DNA of 64,000 nt from Bog-756 sp963699055 (lineage in GTDB: Bacteria; Actinomycetota; Acidimicrobiia; Acidimicrobiales; RAAP-2), in the NCBI GenBank assembly GCA_963699055.1, contig CAVOTA010000002.1, positions 1,302,001 to 1,366,000 of the forward strand, given 5' to 3'. The notes under the pieces are model-generated. The model searched no databases, was not told the DNA's origin, and worked only from the letters and a program-made list of their open reading frames with translations. Each line of letters begins with the position of its first letter. The first letter of the stretch is position 1. The position numbers were made by a program, and so were the translations under genes. Below, in pieces: positions 8,523 to 16,382 of this stretch.

Positions 8523-8599
8523 CTACGTGGGCGGGACTGCCGCGTGAGCCTCCGCCTCAGGCTCCGCGCGTGCATCGCCCCAGCCTAGGCCGAGTGCAC
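8523..8599. repeat. Direct repeat, right copy
   Basis: Matches 2592-2670: the first 33 nt are identical, the rest differs at a handful of positions. Here the first 10 nt (ctacgtgggc) are not part of any foldable tRNA. Confidence 0.9.
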
Positions 8600-9070
8600 C
8601 GGGGGGCAGCAGTGGATCGGTCCACGGACATTTCTCGTGACGGCGCCGTCCAGGTCGCCCGTCCGTTCCTCGACGAGCTTGTCCGTGACCAGGCGGAGGA
8701 CCGGGCTCCCCGTCGGGCGAGTGAGGTGGGCGAGACCTGGAATGCGGGACGTCGCCCCGACCGCCACCCGCGAGGGGGGAACCGAAGCGATGGGCGACCC
8801 GGTGCGTTCCGGCGCGGCACCCACGGACGATCCACTGTCGCCAGGCCGACAGCCATCGTCACGTTGCGACAGGGTCACGGCTGGCGGGACCCCGGAGACC
8901 GGCCATCGCCTGGTGGCGACCGGCGAGGGAACGCACCGATCTCAACCCGATCGGGCGGCGATCTTCCGGGCGGCTCTCCCACCACCTCCTGCATTCCTGC
9001 CCTCCCGACAGGACGGGCTCCCGGATCGGGGCGCGCTGTCGACCGTCCGTGAACGGCCCGCACGGGGGGA

Positions 9071-9076
9071 TACGGT
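9071..9076 (+). promoter_or_regulatory. -10 element TACGGT, leaderless start
   Basis: TACGGT ends 7 nt before GTG 9084. This spacing matches many other genes in the window and argues for 9084 over the in-frame GTG 9075, which overlaps the hexamer. Confidence 0.5.
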
Positions 9077-9083
9077 GGACGCC

Positions 9084-9665
9084 GTGGATCTCCCAGAGCT
9101 CGTGGTCGGGGACGTCGGCGAATGGCGACGATGGCTGAGCGCCCATCACACCGACTCCCTGGGGGTGTGGCTGGTACTCGCCAAGAAGGGAACGGTCGGA
9201 CCGACAACCGTCTCCTACGACGAGGCGCTGGACGAGGCGATCTGCTTCGGCTGGATCGATGGTCAACTGGGGCGTCGCGACACCGCCACGTTCCGACGAC
9301 GATTCACCCCTCGGAGAGCTCGCAGTCCGTGGTCCCAACGGAACGCTGCCATCGCTGAACGACTGATCGCCACCGGCCGAATGCATCGGTCCGGCGAAGA
9401 GGAGGTGCGGCTGGCGAAGGAGGACGGTCGATGGGAGGCCGCCTACGCCGGGCAGGCCAGCATGGAGGTACCGGAGGACCTCGCCTCCGCCCTGCGTGCC
9501 GATCCTCGCGCCACGGCGATGTTCGCAACTCTGACGAGTGCGAATCGGTACGCCATCCTCTACCGGGTCGGGAACGCCAAGAAACCCGAAACCCGCTCCA
9601 AGCGCATCGGCCAGTTCGTCGAGATGCTGGCCCGAGGTGAGACGATCCATCCCCAGGCTCCATGA
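9084..9665 (+). CDS. YdeI/OmpD-associated family protein
   Basis: A 193-aa protein of the YdeI family. The N-terminal part has the diagnostic SLGVWLVLAKKG...SYDEALDEAICFGWIDGQ block, followed by a basic RRFTPRRARSPWSQRN stretch. The C-terminal helical domain contains the family-typical VPEDLASALRADPRA and a conserved NAKKPETRSKRIGQFVEMLARG ending. The molecular function is not established; some relatives are linked to bacteriocin or peptide resistance. The start is placed at GTG 9084 from the -10 spacing. It is transcribed toward the VOC gene. Confidence 0.88.
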   Translation: MDLPELVVGDVGEWRRWLSAHHTDSLGVWLVLAKKGTVGPTTVSYDEALDEAICFGWIDGQLGRRDTATFRRRFTPRRARSPWSQRNAAIAERLIATGRMHRSGEEEVRLAKEDGRWEAAYAGQASMEVPEDLASALRADPRATAMFATLTSANRYAILYRVGNAKKPETRSKRIGQFVEMLARGETIHPQAP

Positions 9666-9753
9666 TCACCCGGGGAGACGCTCCGCCGCCGACGACGGCA
9701 ACCACCCCGGGACACCGGGCCGGCGGGTCAGATCGCTCGTGGGCGATCGCTCG

Positions 9754-9759
9754 TAGGAT
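9754..9759 (+). promoter_or_regulatory. -10 element TAGGAT with a short leader
   Basis: TAGGAT lies 29 nt before the VOC start, and a gaggagg Shine-Dalgarno occupies the leader, so this gene appears to have an untranslated leader, unlike most neighbours. Confidence 0.4.
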
Positions 9760-9788
9760 GGCCCCCGCCAACCTCGAGGAGGCGTTGC

Positions 9789-10187
9789 GTGCGACCGATC
9801 TTCCATCTCTCGATTCCTGTTCGGGATCTCGACGAGGCAGTCGACTTCTACGGAAGTCACCTGGGCGCCGAGATCGGTCGCAGGACCACGGCGTTCGCCG
9901 ATGCTCTGGTGTTCGGTGCACAGGTGACATTGCAGCATGATCCGGCCAATGTGACCGTTCCCATGCCACGTACACGTCACTTCGGCGCCACGATCCGGTG
10001 GGACGAGTGGGAGACGATCGCGGCACGCTTCGGCGGCGGTCCACTGACCGTGGAGCCCCCGACCATCTCCTACGTGGGAGAGCCGATCGAGCAGGGCAAG
10101 CTGATGATCGTCGATCCGAGCGGCAATCGCATCGAGATCAAGGCCTACCGTCAGCCGGGCAACGTCCTAGGTCCGCTGGCTGACTGA
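9789..10187 (+). CDS. VOC (glyoxalase/dioxygenase superfamily) protein
   Basis: A 132-aa protein with two beta-alpha-beta-beta-beta modules. The first begins IFHLSIPVRDLDEAVDFYGSHLGAEIGRR and the second covers about residues 65-122. Candidate metal ligands are H6 in the first strand, a histidine in the middle (RHFGATI) and E119 in the closing DPSGNRIEIKAY motif. Such single-domain VOC proteins include glyoxalases, extradiol dioxygenases and antibiotic-resistance proteins; nothing here narrows the substrate. GTG start with gaggagg upstream. Confidence 0.88.
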   Translation: MRPIFHLSIPVRDLDEAVDFYGSHLGAEIGRRTTAFADALVFGAQVTLQHDPANVTVPMPRTRHFGATIRWDEWETIAARFGGGPLTVEPPTISYVGEPIEQGKLMIVDPSGNRIEIKAYRQPGNVLGPLAD

Positions 10188-10279
10188 ACCTGGATCCACC
10201 GGGGGTGCCTCAGGTCGCCGAGCATCGAGCCCGCTCCGGCACCTCTGGGACGGTGTTCCGGACATTGACCGAGATCCCG

Positions 10280-10918
10280 TCAGGTGAGTGCCACCGCTGC
10301 TTCGATCGCCGAGCGGGGACTGCTGAGGACGGGGGTAGCCGTCTTGCACTGTGGCACTGCGGCGGCCATGGATGCCTGGGCGAGAACGACGATGTCCACA
10401 CCCGGTTCAAGAGAATCTACTGCCGCGGCAATCGCGCCTTCGTAGCCGGTCATGTCGCCGTTCTCGAACAGTGACCAGGCATCGGTGACCACCACTGCCT
10501 CGATGGTGGGTGTCCGACCCATGTCGTGTGCGACTTCGGTCAACAACTGCACCGTGGGCCCCATGGTGCTCTCGAGGGCGGCGACAACGGCGATCCGGGA
10601 ACCGGAGTCAACGGCACGTTCCGCCATCGGCCGGTCGACCCGGACGACCGGGACACCCACGGCCGATGCCAGCAGTTCGGCAGGTCCACCGATGGTCGAG
10701 CAGGTGCAGACCACCACGGAAGCTCCACGTGCGGCTTCCTCGAGCCGAACGATGAGTCGCGCCGTCAGCTCGTCGTCGACTCCGCCACGCTCCCGTGCGT
10801 CTGCCAGGAGCGACTCATCGACGACATGGGTCGAACGTCGTCCTGGGGACACCTCGTCGAGCAATCCGGTGAACGTGCCGACGTGCACCTCCGCGGTGTG
10901 AAGGAATCCGATGGTCAC
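10280..10918 (-). CDS. Aspartate/glutamate racemase family protein
   Basis: A 212-aa protein with the two-domain racemase fold. The first catalytic cysteine region is VVVCTCSTIGG (about 69-79). In the mirror position, where racemases have LGC or LAC, it reads VVLAQASMAA, so the second acid/base cysteine is absent. That substitution is seen in a group of actinobacterial family members, so this may be a lyase, hydrolase-like enzyme or regulator rather than a true amino-acid racemase. The GTG start has no clear ribosome-binding site. It stands alone between a VOC gene and a kinase-like gene on the same strand. Confidence 0.82.
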   Translation of the reverse strand: MTIGFLHTAEVHVGTFTGLLDEVSPGRRSTHVVDESLLADARERGGVDDELTARLIVRLEEAARGASVVVCTCSTIGGPAELLASAVGVPVVRVDRPMAERAVDSGSRIAVVAALESTMGPTVQLLTEVAHDMGRTPTIEAVVVTDAWSLFENGDMTGYEGAIAAAVDSLEPGVDIVVLAQASMAAAVPQCKTATPVLSSPRSAIEAAVALT

Positions 10919-10985
10919 CGTTCGATTCTTTCACCCTGTCCGGGCGGTCCCGTGACGCCGGGAAGGTGGAACCGTGACCTGACGT

Positions 10986-11795
10986 TCAGGTGAGCGAGCG
11001 ACGGACGGTCGCCAGATGCCGCGCCGCATGGCTCCCCATGTCGGCGCCCCGATCCCTTCCCTTCCAGCACCACGTCGCCGTGGCCGCACTGATCGCGGTT
11101 CGGCACGTTCCCAGCAGGTCCCGGTCACGGGCGTCGGGATAGTGGTCGGCCACCTCCTCCTCCAGGTGGGCCAGGTCCCATTCGAGTGGCCCCGACGCCA
11201 CGGTCTCGAAGTCGACGAACACGGCTTGTCCGCCAGACACGAGGATGTTGAGTCGATGCGGCGAGCCGTGGAGCACGGCTGCGGAGCTGCATGTGGCATC
11301 GAGCGCGTCGATCCCCTCGAGGAGAGCGCGCCGGAGCAGTGCGCGGTCGCCCACCGCCAGTCCACCTGGGAAATCAGGACCCTGCAGGAGGTCCACGGCC
11401 GCCGCCAGCCGGTCCCGGCAACGGGGCAGGTCTGACCGGCTCGATAGTCGTGCCAGTCCCGCGTGCAACCTCGAGAGGGAGTCCGCCACCTCCGCCGGGG
11501 TGGCCGTTCGCTCCTCGGCCACATGGTGCCAGAACGTGACCCACCGCCCCTCCACGTTCACCGGTTGGGTCCGTCCGATGTCGATCGGTGGGACCACCGG
11601 TGCACCCACTCCATCGAGAGCCGTCGCCCACCGGTGCTCCCGGGCCGCAGCATCGAAGTCCCGGGCGATCTTGGCCACGACGGGGCTCGGCGACAACCAT
11701 GTGACGACGTTGTTCGTCGAGCGGAGGTCGACCGGCACACCTACTGGTCGCCCTCCGTGCCGAACGAGGTCTGCCACCGCCGCGATGACGTCCAC
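10986..11795 (-). CDS. Aminoglycoside phosphotransferase (APH)-like kinase
   Basis: A 269-aa protein of the APH/choline-kinase fold. The N-lobe includes NNVVTWLSPSPVVAKIARD, whose lysine would contact ATP. The C-lobe has the Brenner-like motif LHGSPHRLNILV followed by VFVDFETVASGPLEWDLAHLEEE. The usual HGD is HGS here, so the catalytic aspartate is not in its normal place, while the second metal-binding Asp (FVDFE) is kept. The start is GTG 11795; the open frame continues upstream but becomes Arg-rich and overlaps the next gene. Substrate unknown, and resistance should not be assumed. Confidence 0.75.
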   Translation of the reverse strand: MDVIAAVADLVRHGGRPVGVPVDLRSTNNVVTWLSPSPVVAKIARDFDAAAREHRWATALDGVGAPVVPPIDIGRTQPVNVEGRWVTFWHHVAEERTATPAEVADSLSRLHAGLARLSSRSDLPRCRDRLAAAVDLLQGPDFPGGLAVGDRALLRRALLEGIDALDATCSSAAVLHGSPHRLNILVSGGQAVFVDFETVASGPLEWDLAHLEEEVADHYPDARDRDLLGTCRTAISAATATWCWKGRDRGADMGSHAARHLATVRRSLT

Positions 11796-11863
11796 GCCCC
11801 CATGGTCGCACCTGGCGAGCGGGGGGACAGCCCGCGATGTCGGGGGAGCGCGGAGACGTCGGA

Positions 11864-12139
11864 CTAGCTGCCTCGCTTGGCCGTCTCCGATGCGACGTCC
11901 TGGGTCACCTTCACGATGTTCCCCGCGAGCCGGGTGGAACTGCTGACCAGCTGCTCGGTCATCCTGAACGCCGAGTCGATGATCTTCTGACGCGGCCCGT
12001 CTTCCGCGCTCACATCGGGGAAGACACCGTTCACCGTGTCGAGGAACTTCCGCACCGATTCCAATGCCGTGTTCCCGGCATCGTGGAACGACGCGATCAG
12101 ACGATCGGTGCTGCCAGGACGGGCCTCTGTGGTGGACAT
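11864..12139 (-). CDS. Phasin-like small helical protein
   Basis: A 91-aa all-helical protein (RLIASFHDAGNTALESVRKFLDTVNGVFP then KIIDSAFRMTEQLVSSSTRLAGNIVKVTQDV). The pattern of amphipathic helices with F/V/I spacing resembles phasins and other lipid- or granule-surface proteins, but no signature motif proves this. The ATG at 12139 has a good Shine-Dalgarno (ggaggt) 5 nt upstream. It is co-directional with the APH-like gene downstream. Unknown function otherwise. Confidence 0.7.
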   Translation of the reverse strand: MSTTEARPGSTDRLIASFHDAGNTALESVRKFLDTVNGVFPDVSAEDGPRQKIIDSAFRMTEQLVSSSTRLAGNIVKVTQDVASETAKRGS

Positions 12140-12328
12140 GTCGACCTCCGTCTCTCTGCCCTCGATTCGCCAGCATCTGGCTTCGGCAATTGTCATCACC
12201 CGGACGGAGGCCGAGGTAGAGGCTTTCGACAGCTTCTCACCGGACAGGCGCATCCCGGAGCACCGGGTCGGTGACCCACTGCGCAACGGGTCGGGCGGCC
12301 CGCCCCGCTCCGACCGGGTGCACGGGCT

Positions 12329-12334
12329 TAGCCT
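12329..12334 (+). promoter_or_regulatory. -10 element TAGCCT, leaderless start
   Basis: TAGCCT ends 6 nt before GTG 12341 of the secreted I78-like protein; no ribosome-binding site lies between. Confidence 0.5.
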
Positions 12335-12340
12335 GTTCCG

Positions 12341-12733
12341 GTGAGACGGATCGGGATCGTCCTGGCAGCGCTCGGCGCGTCGGCCTCCATCGCGTGCAGC
12401 TGTTCGACTCCGCCCACGACGGCCCCGTCCACGACGGCCCCGTCCACGACGGCGGGTCACACCGCCGGGACCCGGTCTGCGACGCTCGCCTGCCTCCCGA
12501 CGTTTGCCCCTGGCACTTCCGAGCCGGACAGGGCCCTGGTCGGCAGGTCCTTGGGAGCTGCGGTGATCCTGGCATCGGACTCGCACCAGACGACACGGGT
12601 CGTCGCCCGCAACGGCACCTGTGTGAACATCACCTCAGACTTGGTAAGCAGTCGGATCGACCTCTGGATCGTCGACGATCGGGTCATCAAGGCCGTCGAG
12701 GAGGGACCGGTCGGCACGACCTCGGAGGCATAG
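12341..12733 (+). CDS. Secreted protein with I78-inhibitor-like domain
   Basis: A 130-aa exported protein. Residues 1-20 form a signal peptide (MRRIGIVLAALGASASIACSC) ending in two cysteines; the lipobox is poor, so lipoprotein status is uncertain. A Thr/Pro/Ala spacer (PTTAPSTTAPSTTA), encoded by short tandem repeats, leads to a compact domain ending RVVARNGTCVNITSDLVSSRIDLWIVDDRVIKAV. This ending resembles the peptidase-inhibitor I78 pattern (VRVI...VTxDxxxxRLNxxxDxxxxI), although I did not confirm the family. Confidence 0.6.
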   Translation: MRRIGIVLAALGASASIACSCSTPPTTAPSTTAPSTTAGHTAGTRSATLACLPTFAPGTSEPDRALVGRSLGAAVILASDSHQTTRVVARNGTCVNITSDLVSSRIDLWIVDDRVIKAVEEGPVGTTSEA

Positions 12734-12900
12734 CGGAGGCGTTCGACGGCAGCACCCTGGGGATCCCCGTCCGCCGGGTCATCGGCGATCGCCGGCGGGT
12801 CCGCGTACCGGGCACCACCTGCCCGAACGGCACCTGCGGGCGTGCGGACATCCACGGCTCGCTCCGTGGCCCGTGGAGCGAGGATCCGTGCCTCCTGGCT

Positions 12901-13767
12901 TCAGGCCGGCGCAGGAACGGGTGGGTTCGGATCAGGACCCGGGCGATGCTCGAAGAGCCGTCGGTGGTAGTGGGTGTCGAGCAACCGTGCACGCGACGTC
13001 AGCCGGTCGGTGGCCGCCTCCGCGTGCACCACGTGGCAGCCCGCATCGAGGGCCTCGGTGATCCGCCTCCTGGTCAGGGCCCGGCGCAGCTGACGTGCCT
13101 GGTGGCGGGGGTGGGTGGCGTCGAATCCGATCCACGCAAGATCCCCGTCGATGGCCATCGCCCCTACGCACACCAGGCGATCGTCGACGAACGCGCCGTA
13201 GTGGGCGAACCCTTCGGCTCCCACGGTGGCACCGAACCACGGACTCAGCGACACCGACGAGTGCCAGGCGCCCCAGGCCCGCACGTTCAGATCGGAGACG
13301 TGTTCGGCATCGCTCGACGTCAATCGTCGGACGTCGATGGCGTCCGTGTCGACGGCGAGCTCAACCCTGTCGGAGTCGTCGAAGCAGCGCCACACCTTGG
13401 TGACCGTCTCCGCCACGGGATGGAGACCGAGCTCGACCAGTTGATCGGCTAGGTCCCCCGGCGCCGCAGCCGGGGAGAGTTCGACCCGGAACCCGTGCTG
13501 TCCCAGTTCGAGGTAGAAGTCGATGATCCGCCGGATGTCCCGACGTGTGGCCGGCGTTGCCGTCCCGAGGGCCACGACCCGGTTGAACGCGCTCGAATCC
13601 ACCGAGGTGAGCGCCGGGAGAGGTACGGCGCCCCGCCGGTCCACCACCGCCCCGAGCGGGTTTCCGACGACGTCCGCGGCCAACTCGACGCAACGTGCCC
13701 ACACCTGTGCCTCGTGCACCTCGACCCTGGTTGCGACGGATCCTGGACTCGATTCGCTCACCGGCAC
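12901..13767 (-). CDS. GNAT-family N-acetyltransferase
   Basis: A 288-aa protein. The C-terminal half (about 145-270) is a GNAT domain: IDVRRLTSSDAEHVSDLNVRAWG for beta1-alpha1, VCVGAMAIDGDLAWIGFDATHPRHQARQLRRALTRRRI covering beta4, the acetyl-CoA pyrophosphate loop (HPRHQARQLRRAL, a degenerate Q/RxxGxG/A) and the following helix. The N-terminal half looks like a degenerate GNAT copy, which suggests a tandem-GNAT architecture. Substrate unknown. GTG start, leaderless by the -10 at 13774-13779. Confidence 0.78.
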   Translation of the reverse strand: MPVSESSPGSVATRVEVHEAQVWARCVELAADVVGNPLGAVVDRRGAVPLPALTSVDSSAFNRVVALGTATPATRRDIRRIIDFYLELGQHGFRVELSPAAAPGDLADQLVELGLHPVAETVTKVWRCFDDSDRVELAVDTDAIDVRRLTSSDAEHVSDLNVRAWGAWHSSVSLSPWFGATVGAEGFAHYGAFVDDRLVCVGAMAIDGDLAWIGFDATHPRHQARQLRRALTRRRITEALDAGCHVVHAEAATDRLTSRARLLDTHYHRRLFEHRPGPDPNPPVPAPA

Positions 13768-13773
13768 ACGGCA

Positions 13774-13779
13774 ACGGTA
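13774..13779 (-). promoter_or_regulatory. -10 element TACCGT, leaderless start
   Basis: On the minus strand TACCGT ends 6 nt before the GTG at 13767. Confidence 0.5.
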
Positions 13780-13980
13780 ACCGGTACTCCTGTCCCTCGA
13801 CCGACACTCGTGACCGGCCCGCTCGTGGAGCTCCCGAAGGGACCCGACGACGGGCTGGCACGCCCTGTCGAGCGCGTCGATCTCCCGGTCGGGGTCGATA
13901 CGGGCACGGCCTCCTCCGTCACCCCACCGTTTCCCCGGTCCGCCGGGCGCGTGTCGCTTCCCAGCCCATCGGGGACGTCG

Positions 13981-14493
13981 TCACCCTGCGACCGCGGGCT
14001 CGTCGAACAGCAGGAGCTCGTCCTCGTCAGGAGGCTGGAAGATCGTCGCCCACTCGTTGAAGTGGTCCCGGGTCATCGGCGAAGCTGTCCACTCGCCCGA
14101 CGCGGTACGGCGGTCAGCTCGCTCGATCAGCTCCTCCAACGGCGCATCGAGGTAGTGCAGTTCGACCTCCGCCCCCAACGACCGCGCCCCGATCCGCTTC
14201 TCGTCCCGTTCCGCCCGCGCCCAGTGGCCCCACTCCAGGATCACGCTCTGACCCAGGGCGAGGAGTTCTCGGGTGAGCGCCCACAGCTGGCGTTCGAGTC
14301 GGACGCGCAGCTCGTCGTCCCACACGTCTCCACCCAGATGCGTCACCCACTCGTCCTTGTCCAGCCGGACCGCCGGGATCCTGGGAGCGAGCTGGCGCGC
14401 GAGCGTCGACTTTCCCGAGGCCGGGAGCCCGCAGATCAGTACGAGGCGGGTCCGGGGTACGGCGACATGGTCACGAGCCCGGTCAGAGGCCAT
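13981..14493 (-). CDS. P-loop kinase-like ATPase (zeta-toxin/ChvI-type AAA_33)
   Basis: A 170-aa P-loop protein with Walker A GLPASGKST (about 20-28), a LID-type arginine pattern and an EWGHWARAERDEKR segment after the Walker-B-like VILEWG. This is the small kinase fold of AAA_33/zeta-like nucleotide or sugar kinases, which phosphorylate small molecules; the substrate cannot be named. No antitoxin-like partner is adjacent, so a toxin role is unlikely. The ATG at 14493 is set by the -10 hexamer 6 nt upstream; the frame open further upstream has no coding look. Confidence 0.8.
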   Translation of the reverse strand: MASDRARDHVAVPRTRLVLICGLPASGKSTLARQLAPRIPAVRLDKDEWVTHLGGDVWDDELRVRLERQLWALTRELLALGQSVILEWGHWARAERDEKRIGARSLGAEVELHYLDAPLEELIERADRRTASGEWTASPMTRDHFNEWATIFQPPDEDELLLFDEPAVAG

Positions 14494-14499
14494 GGGGAT

Positions 14500-14505
14500 A
14501 GGGTA
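14500..14505 (-). promoter_or_regulatory. -10 element TACCCT, leaderless start
   Basis: TACCCT on the minus strand ends 6 nt before ATG 14493. Confidence 0.5.
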
Positions 14506-14747
14506 CGGGACCCTGGGCCGCCCGCACCACGTTCCGGGCGGTCGATCCTCGCCGGCGCATCGGGGACTGGCCGCGAGCTGACGGGGCGGTCGAGATCCCG
14601 GGGTGAGCGCCGAGGAGGGGAGCATCGGGATCCGACGGAACCTGTCGTCCATCAGCTCCACCGATGACCGGAACCGGGCGGTGGCGGGGCAGCGGCCGGG
14701 TCACGCCCCCCGGTCGATCTCCACCACGGGCGGAACGGCTCGCCACC

Positions 14748-14753
14748 TATACT
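14748..14753 (+). promoter_or_regulatory. -10 element TATACT, leaderless start
   Basis: TATACT, the closest to consensus in the window, ends 8 nt before GTG 14762. Confidence 0.55.
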
Positions 14754-14761
14754 CGCCACCC

Positions 14762-15226
14762 GTGAGCTACGCGGTCGATTTCGTCAACGTGTCCACCGAG
14801 GGTCTGGAGTCGTCACCCGTGGTGGCCGCGCTGGCCGGCCTGCGAGCCAACGAGGCCCGCTACTTCAAGAACAAGTACGACCACGTCTTCACGGTCGTTC
14901 CTGCCACCGAGGCGATCGGGGACATCGACCTCGTGCACCGCATCCTCGAGGAGGAACGGGGCATCGTCATCGGGTCACCCCCGCTCGAGGCGACGACGTT
15001 CCAGGTCGAGAACATCCGCTGGACCTACGTCTTCTACCAGAGCGGGCTGTCGATCAACGTCCTCTACACGCTGGATGGGTCGGATCCGAAACGGGCGGTC
15101 GGGTTCAAGCTCTCGGAGGGGATGGACGTTCCCGACGAGTTGGGGTCGTTCAAGTTCGCCCGCCAGAAGTCGAAGCTGGCCGGGACCATCCGCGGCTCGT
15201 ATTTCGTGATCAAGGGCGAGTACTGA
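14762..15226 (+). CDS. Conserved hypothetical protein
   Basis: A 154-aa soluble protein of mixed alpha/beta composition with balanced amino-acid use, hence a real gene. Notable segments are ALAGLRANEARYFKNKYDHVFTVVP, VHRILEEERGIVIGSPPLEATTFQVENIRWTYVFYQSGLSINVLY and a basic SFKFARQKSKLAGTIRGSYFVIKGEY end. No signal peptide, membrane segment or cysteine. No family recognised. The start at GTG 14762 rests on the TATACT hexamer; the frame upstream of it is Ser/Arg-rich and probably non-coding. Confidence 0.72.
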   Translation: MSYAVDFVNVSTEGLESSPVVAALAGLRANEARYFKNKYDHVFTVVPATEAIGDIDLVHRILEEERGIVIGSPPLEATTFQVENIRWTYVFYQSGLSINVLYTLDGSDPKRAVGFKLSEGMDVPDELGSFKFARQKSKLAGTIRGSYFVIKGEY

Positions 15227-15287
15227 GCCGATAGGGCGCCGGCGCCTACTCGACCGGTACGGTGATTGCCTCATCGGTTGACTGCCC

Positions 15288-15482
15288 ATGGCAGACGATC
15301 CGCTGACACAGACCTTCGCCGCCCCGGCCGATCCGACCCGACGGGCGGTCCTGATCCGCCCGGCGGAGGATGGGGCGACGGTGAACGAGGTCGCCGAGCC
15401 CTTCGACATGAGCCTCCAGGCGGTGTCCGAACACCTCGAGGTGCTCGAGGCGGCCGGACTCATCTCACCGGGGCGCGACGCG
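15288..15482 (+). pseudogene. Truncated ArsR-family regulator
   Basis: The first ~65 codons encode a recognisable ArsR winged-helix start: LTQTFAAPADPTRRAVLIR, then VNEVAEPFDMSLQAVSEHLEVLEAAGLISPGRDA. In intact relatives a wing strand and about 40 more residues follow; here the frame runs on as unrelated Pro/Thr/Gly-rich sequence to 15608 and overlaps the 3' end of the PilZ gene. The helix also has unusual changes (APADP for ALADP, LIRPAEDG for LARLAEGE). It is best read as a decaying remnant. Confidence 0.65.
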
Positions 15483-15549
15483 CCAGCCGGACCGACCCAC
15501 TCGGTCCCGTCCGTCATCCACCCCGGGATGACCCTCGGGACGGATGCCG

Positions 15550-15873
15550 CTACCACTTGGCCTGGAGGACGGCGAGCGAGTCGAGGTATTCGTGCTCGGC
15601 CCGGCTGAGGCCGAGGAACTGGACCCCCGCCCTCACCCCGTCGTTCCTGCCCGCCCGGGCGTTGCGAAGTTCACCTCGGAGGTGCACGGCAACGAGGATG
15701 TGACGCCCGACGGCCTCCTGGACGTTCGCCTCGAGGAGCTCGAGCCCGGCTCCCGCGGACGAGATGTCGATGACCTTGCAGTCGTGCCACGACTCGTCCG
15801 GTCCGTCCTCGAACGCGTACTTCGCCGACCAGTCGGCGAACTGTCTCGGCAGCAATCTCCGTAGTTCGGACAT
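15550..15873 (-). CDS. PilZ-domain protein
   Basis: A 107-aa single-domain PilZ protein, expected to bind cyclic di-GMP. The two halves of the ligand motif are visible: RLLPR (RxxxR, residues 6-10) and DISSAG (DxSxxG, 36-41), followed by the beta-barrel (AVGRHILVAVHLRGELRN...GVRAGVQFLGLS). The ATG has a strong ggaggt Shine-Dalgarno 5 nt upstream. No cyclase, flagellar or cellulose gene is nearby, so the output is unknown. Confidence 0.85.
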   Translation of the reverse strand: MSELRRLLPRQFADWSAKYAFEDGPDESWHDCKVIDISSAGAGLELLEANVQEAVGRHILVAVHLRGELRNARAGRNDGVRAGVQFLGLSRAEHEYLDSLAVLQAKW

Positions 15874-16370
15874 GCCGCACCTCCTCCGGTACTCCTGGCG
15901 AGGATGTGTGTCTCACAGCCTCGGGTCGGGTGTCCCCGACCGGACGGACGTCCGGTCGCCTGATCCCGCTGATTCACCGTCAGCCCACCGGAACGGCGAG
16001 TGGACCCGTTCCCTGCGTGAACCACCTGTCTCCTGGATTCGATGACGACCTGGCGGTTTCGGGCCGGGGGCCACGGACCGGTCGTCGCCGGGAAGGTCCA
16101 CCGGGCCGACGGGATCCCCAGCGGCCACCCGGCACGCCGACTCCCCTGCCCGCCTGGTCCGTCCACAGCCCGTCGCCAGCCAGGTCCCATGCCGATCACC
16201 GTCGATCGCCATGCGTTCCCTCTCTCATTGGGTATCGGTTCCCCGGCCGCGGGCTGTAGGAATTCGGGCCGAACGTCCCCCGGGGCCGGACCGCAACGGA
16301 CGGGGTGCCGGGTTGCCCGTCCACCACGGGACGCCGACGGACCCGGGAGCGCCGGGCCGGCGATCGTCGC
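15874..16370. other. Intergenic region upstream of the mannosidase operon
   Basis: About 500 bp without a supportable gene. A minus frame at 15913-16212 (99 codons) and several plus frames are open but have the Arg/Pro/Gly composition of non-coding GC-rich DNA. Confidence 0.55.
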
Positions 16371-16376
16371 TAGCAT
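16371..16376 (+). promoter_or_regulatory. -10 element TAGCAT, leaderless start
   Basis: TAGCAT ends 6 nt before GTG 16383 of the zinc-ribbon microprotein and would drive the GH38 gene as well. Confidence 0.55.
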
Positions 16377-16382
16377 CCGTGC

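Larger units (their letters stand above)
2592..8599. mobile_element. Putative genomic island between tRNA-Arg direct repeats
   Basis: About 5.9 kb between two near-identical copies of the tRNA-Arg 5' flank. It carries alcohol dehydrogenase, CsbD, PRC-barrel, a 63-aa helical protein and a P-type H+-ATPase. Its starts mostly have Shine-Dalgarno sites, whereas many genes elsewhere look leaderless. No integrase or transfer gene is present, so this could be a relic or a duplication rather than an active element. Confidence 0.45.
8235..9083. other. Long intergenic region containing the right direct repeat
   Basis: Nearly 850 bp with no supportable gene. Upstream of the H+-ATPase (8235-8520) the frames have no recognisable product. 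The right copy of the tRNA-flank repeat is at 8523-8599. From 8640 an open plus frame runs into the YdeI-like gene, but its product upstream of 9084 is Arg/Pro/Ser-rich and looks non-coding. Confidence 0.6.

Noticed and set aside
8440..8532. A second tRNA at the right direct repeat
   Set aside because: Only the first 10 nt match tRNA-Arg; the following sequence does not fold as a cloverleaf.
8637..9083. N-terminal extension of the YdeI-like frame
   Set aside because: Arg/Pro/Ser-rich non-coding look, and a -10 hexamer lies just before GTG 9084.
13981..14493. Zeta-type toxin of a toxin-antitoxin pair
   Set aside because: The P-loop fits small kinases generally, and no antitoxin-like gene is adjacent.
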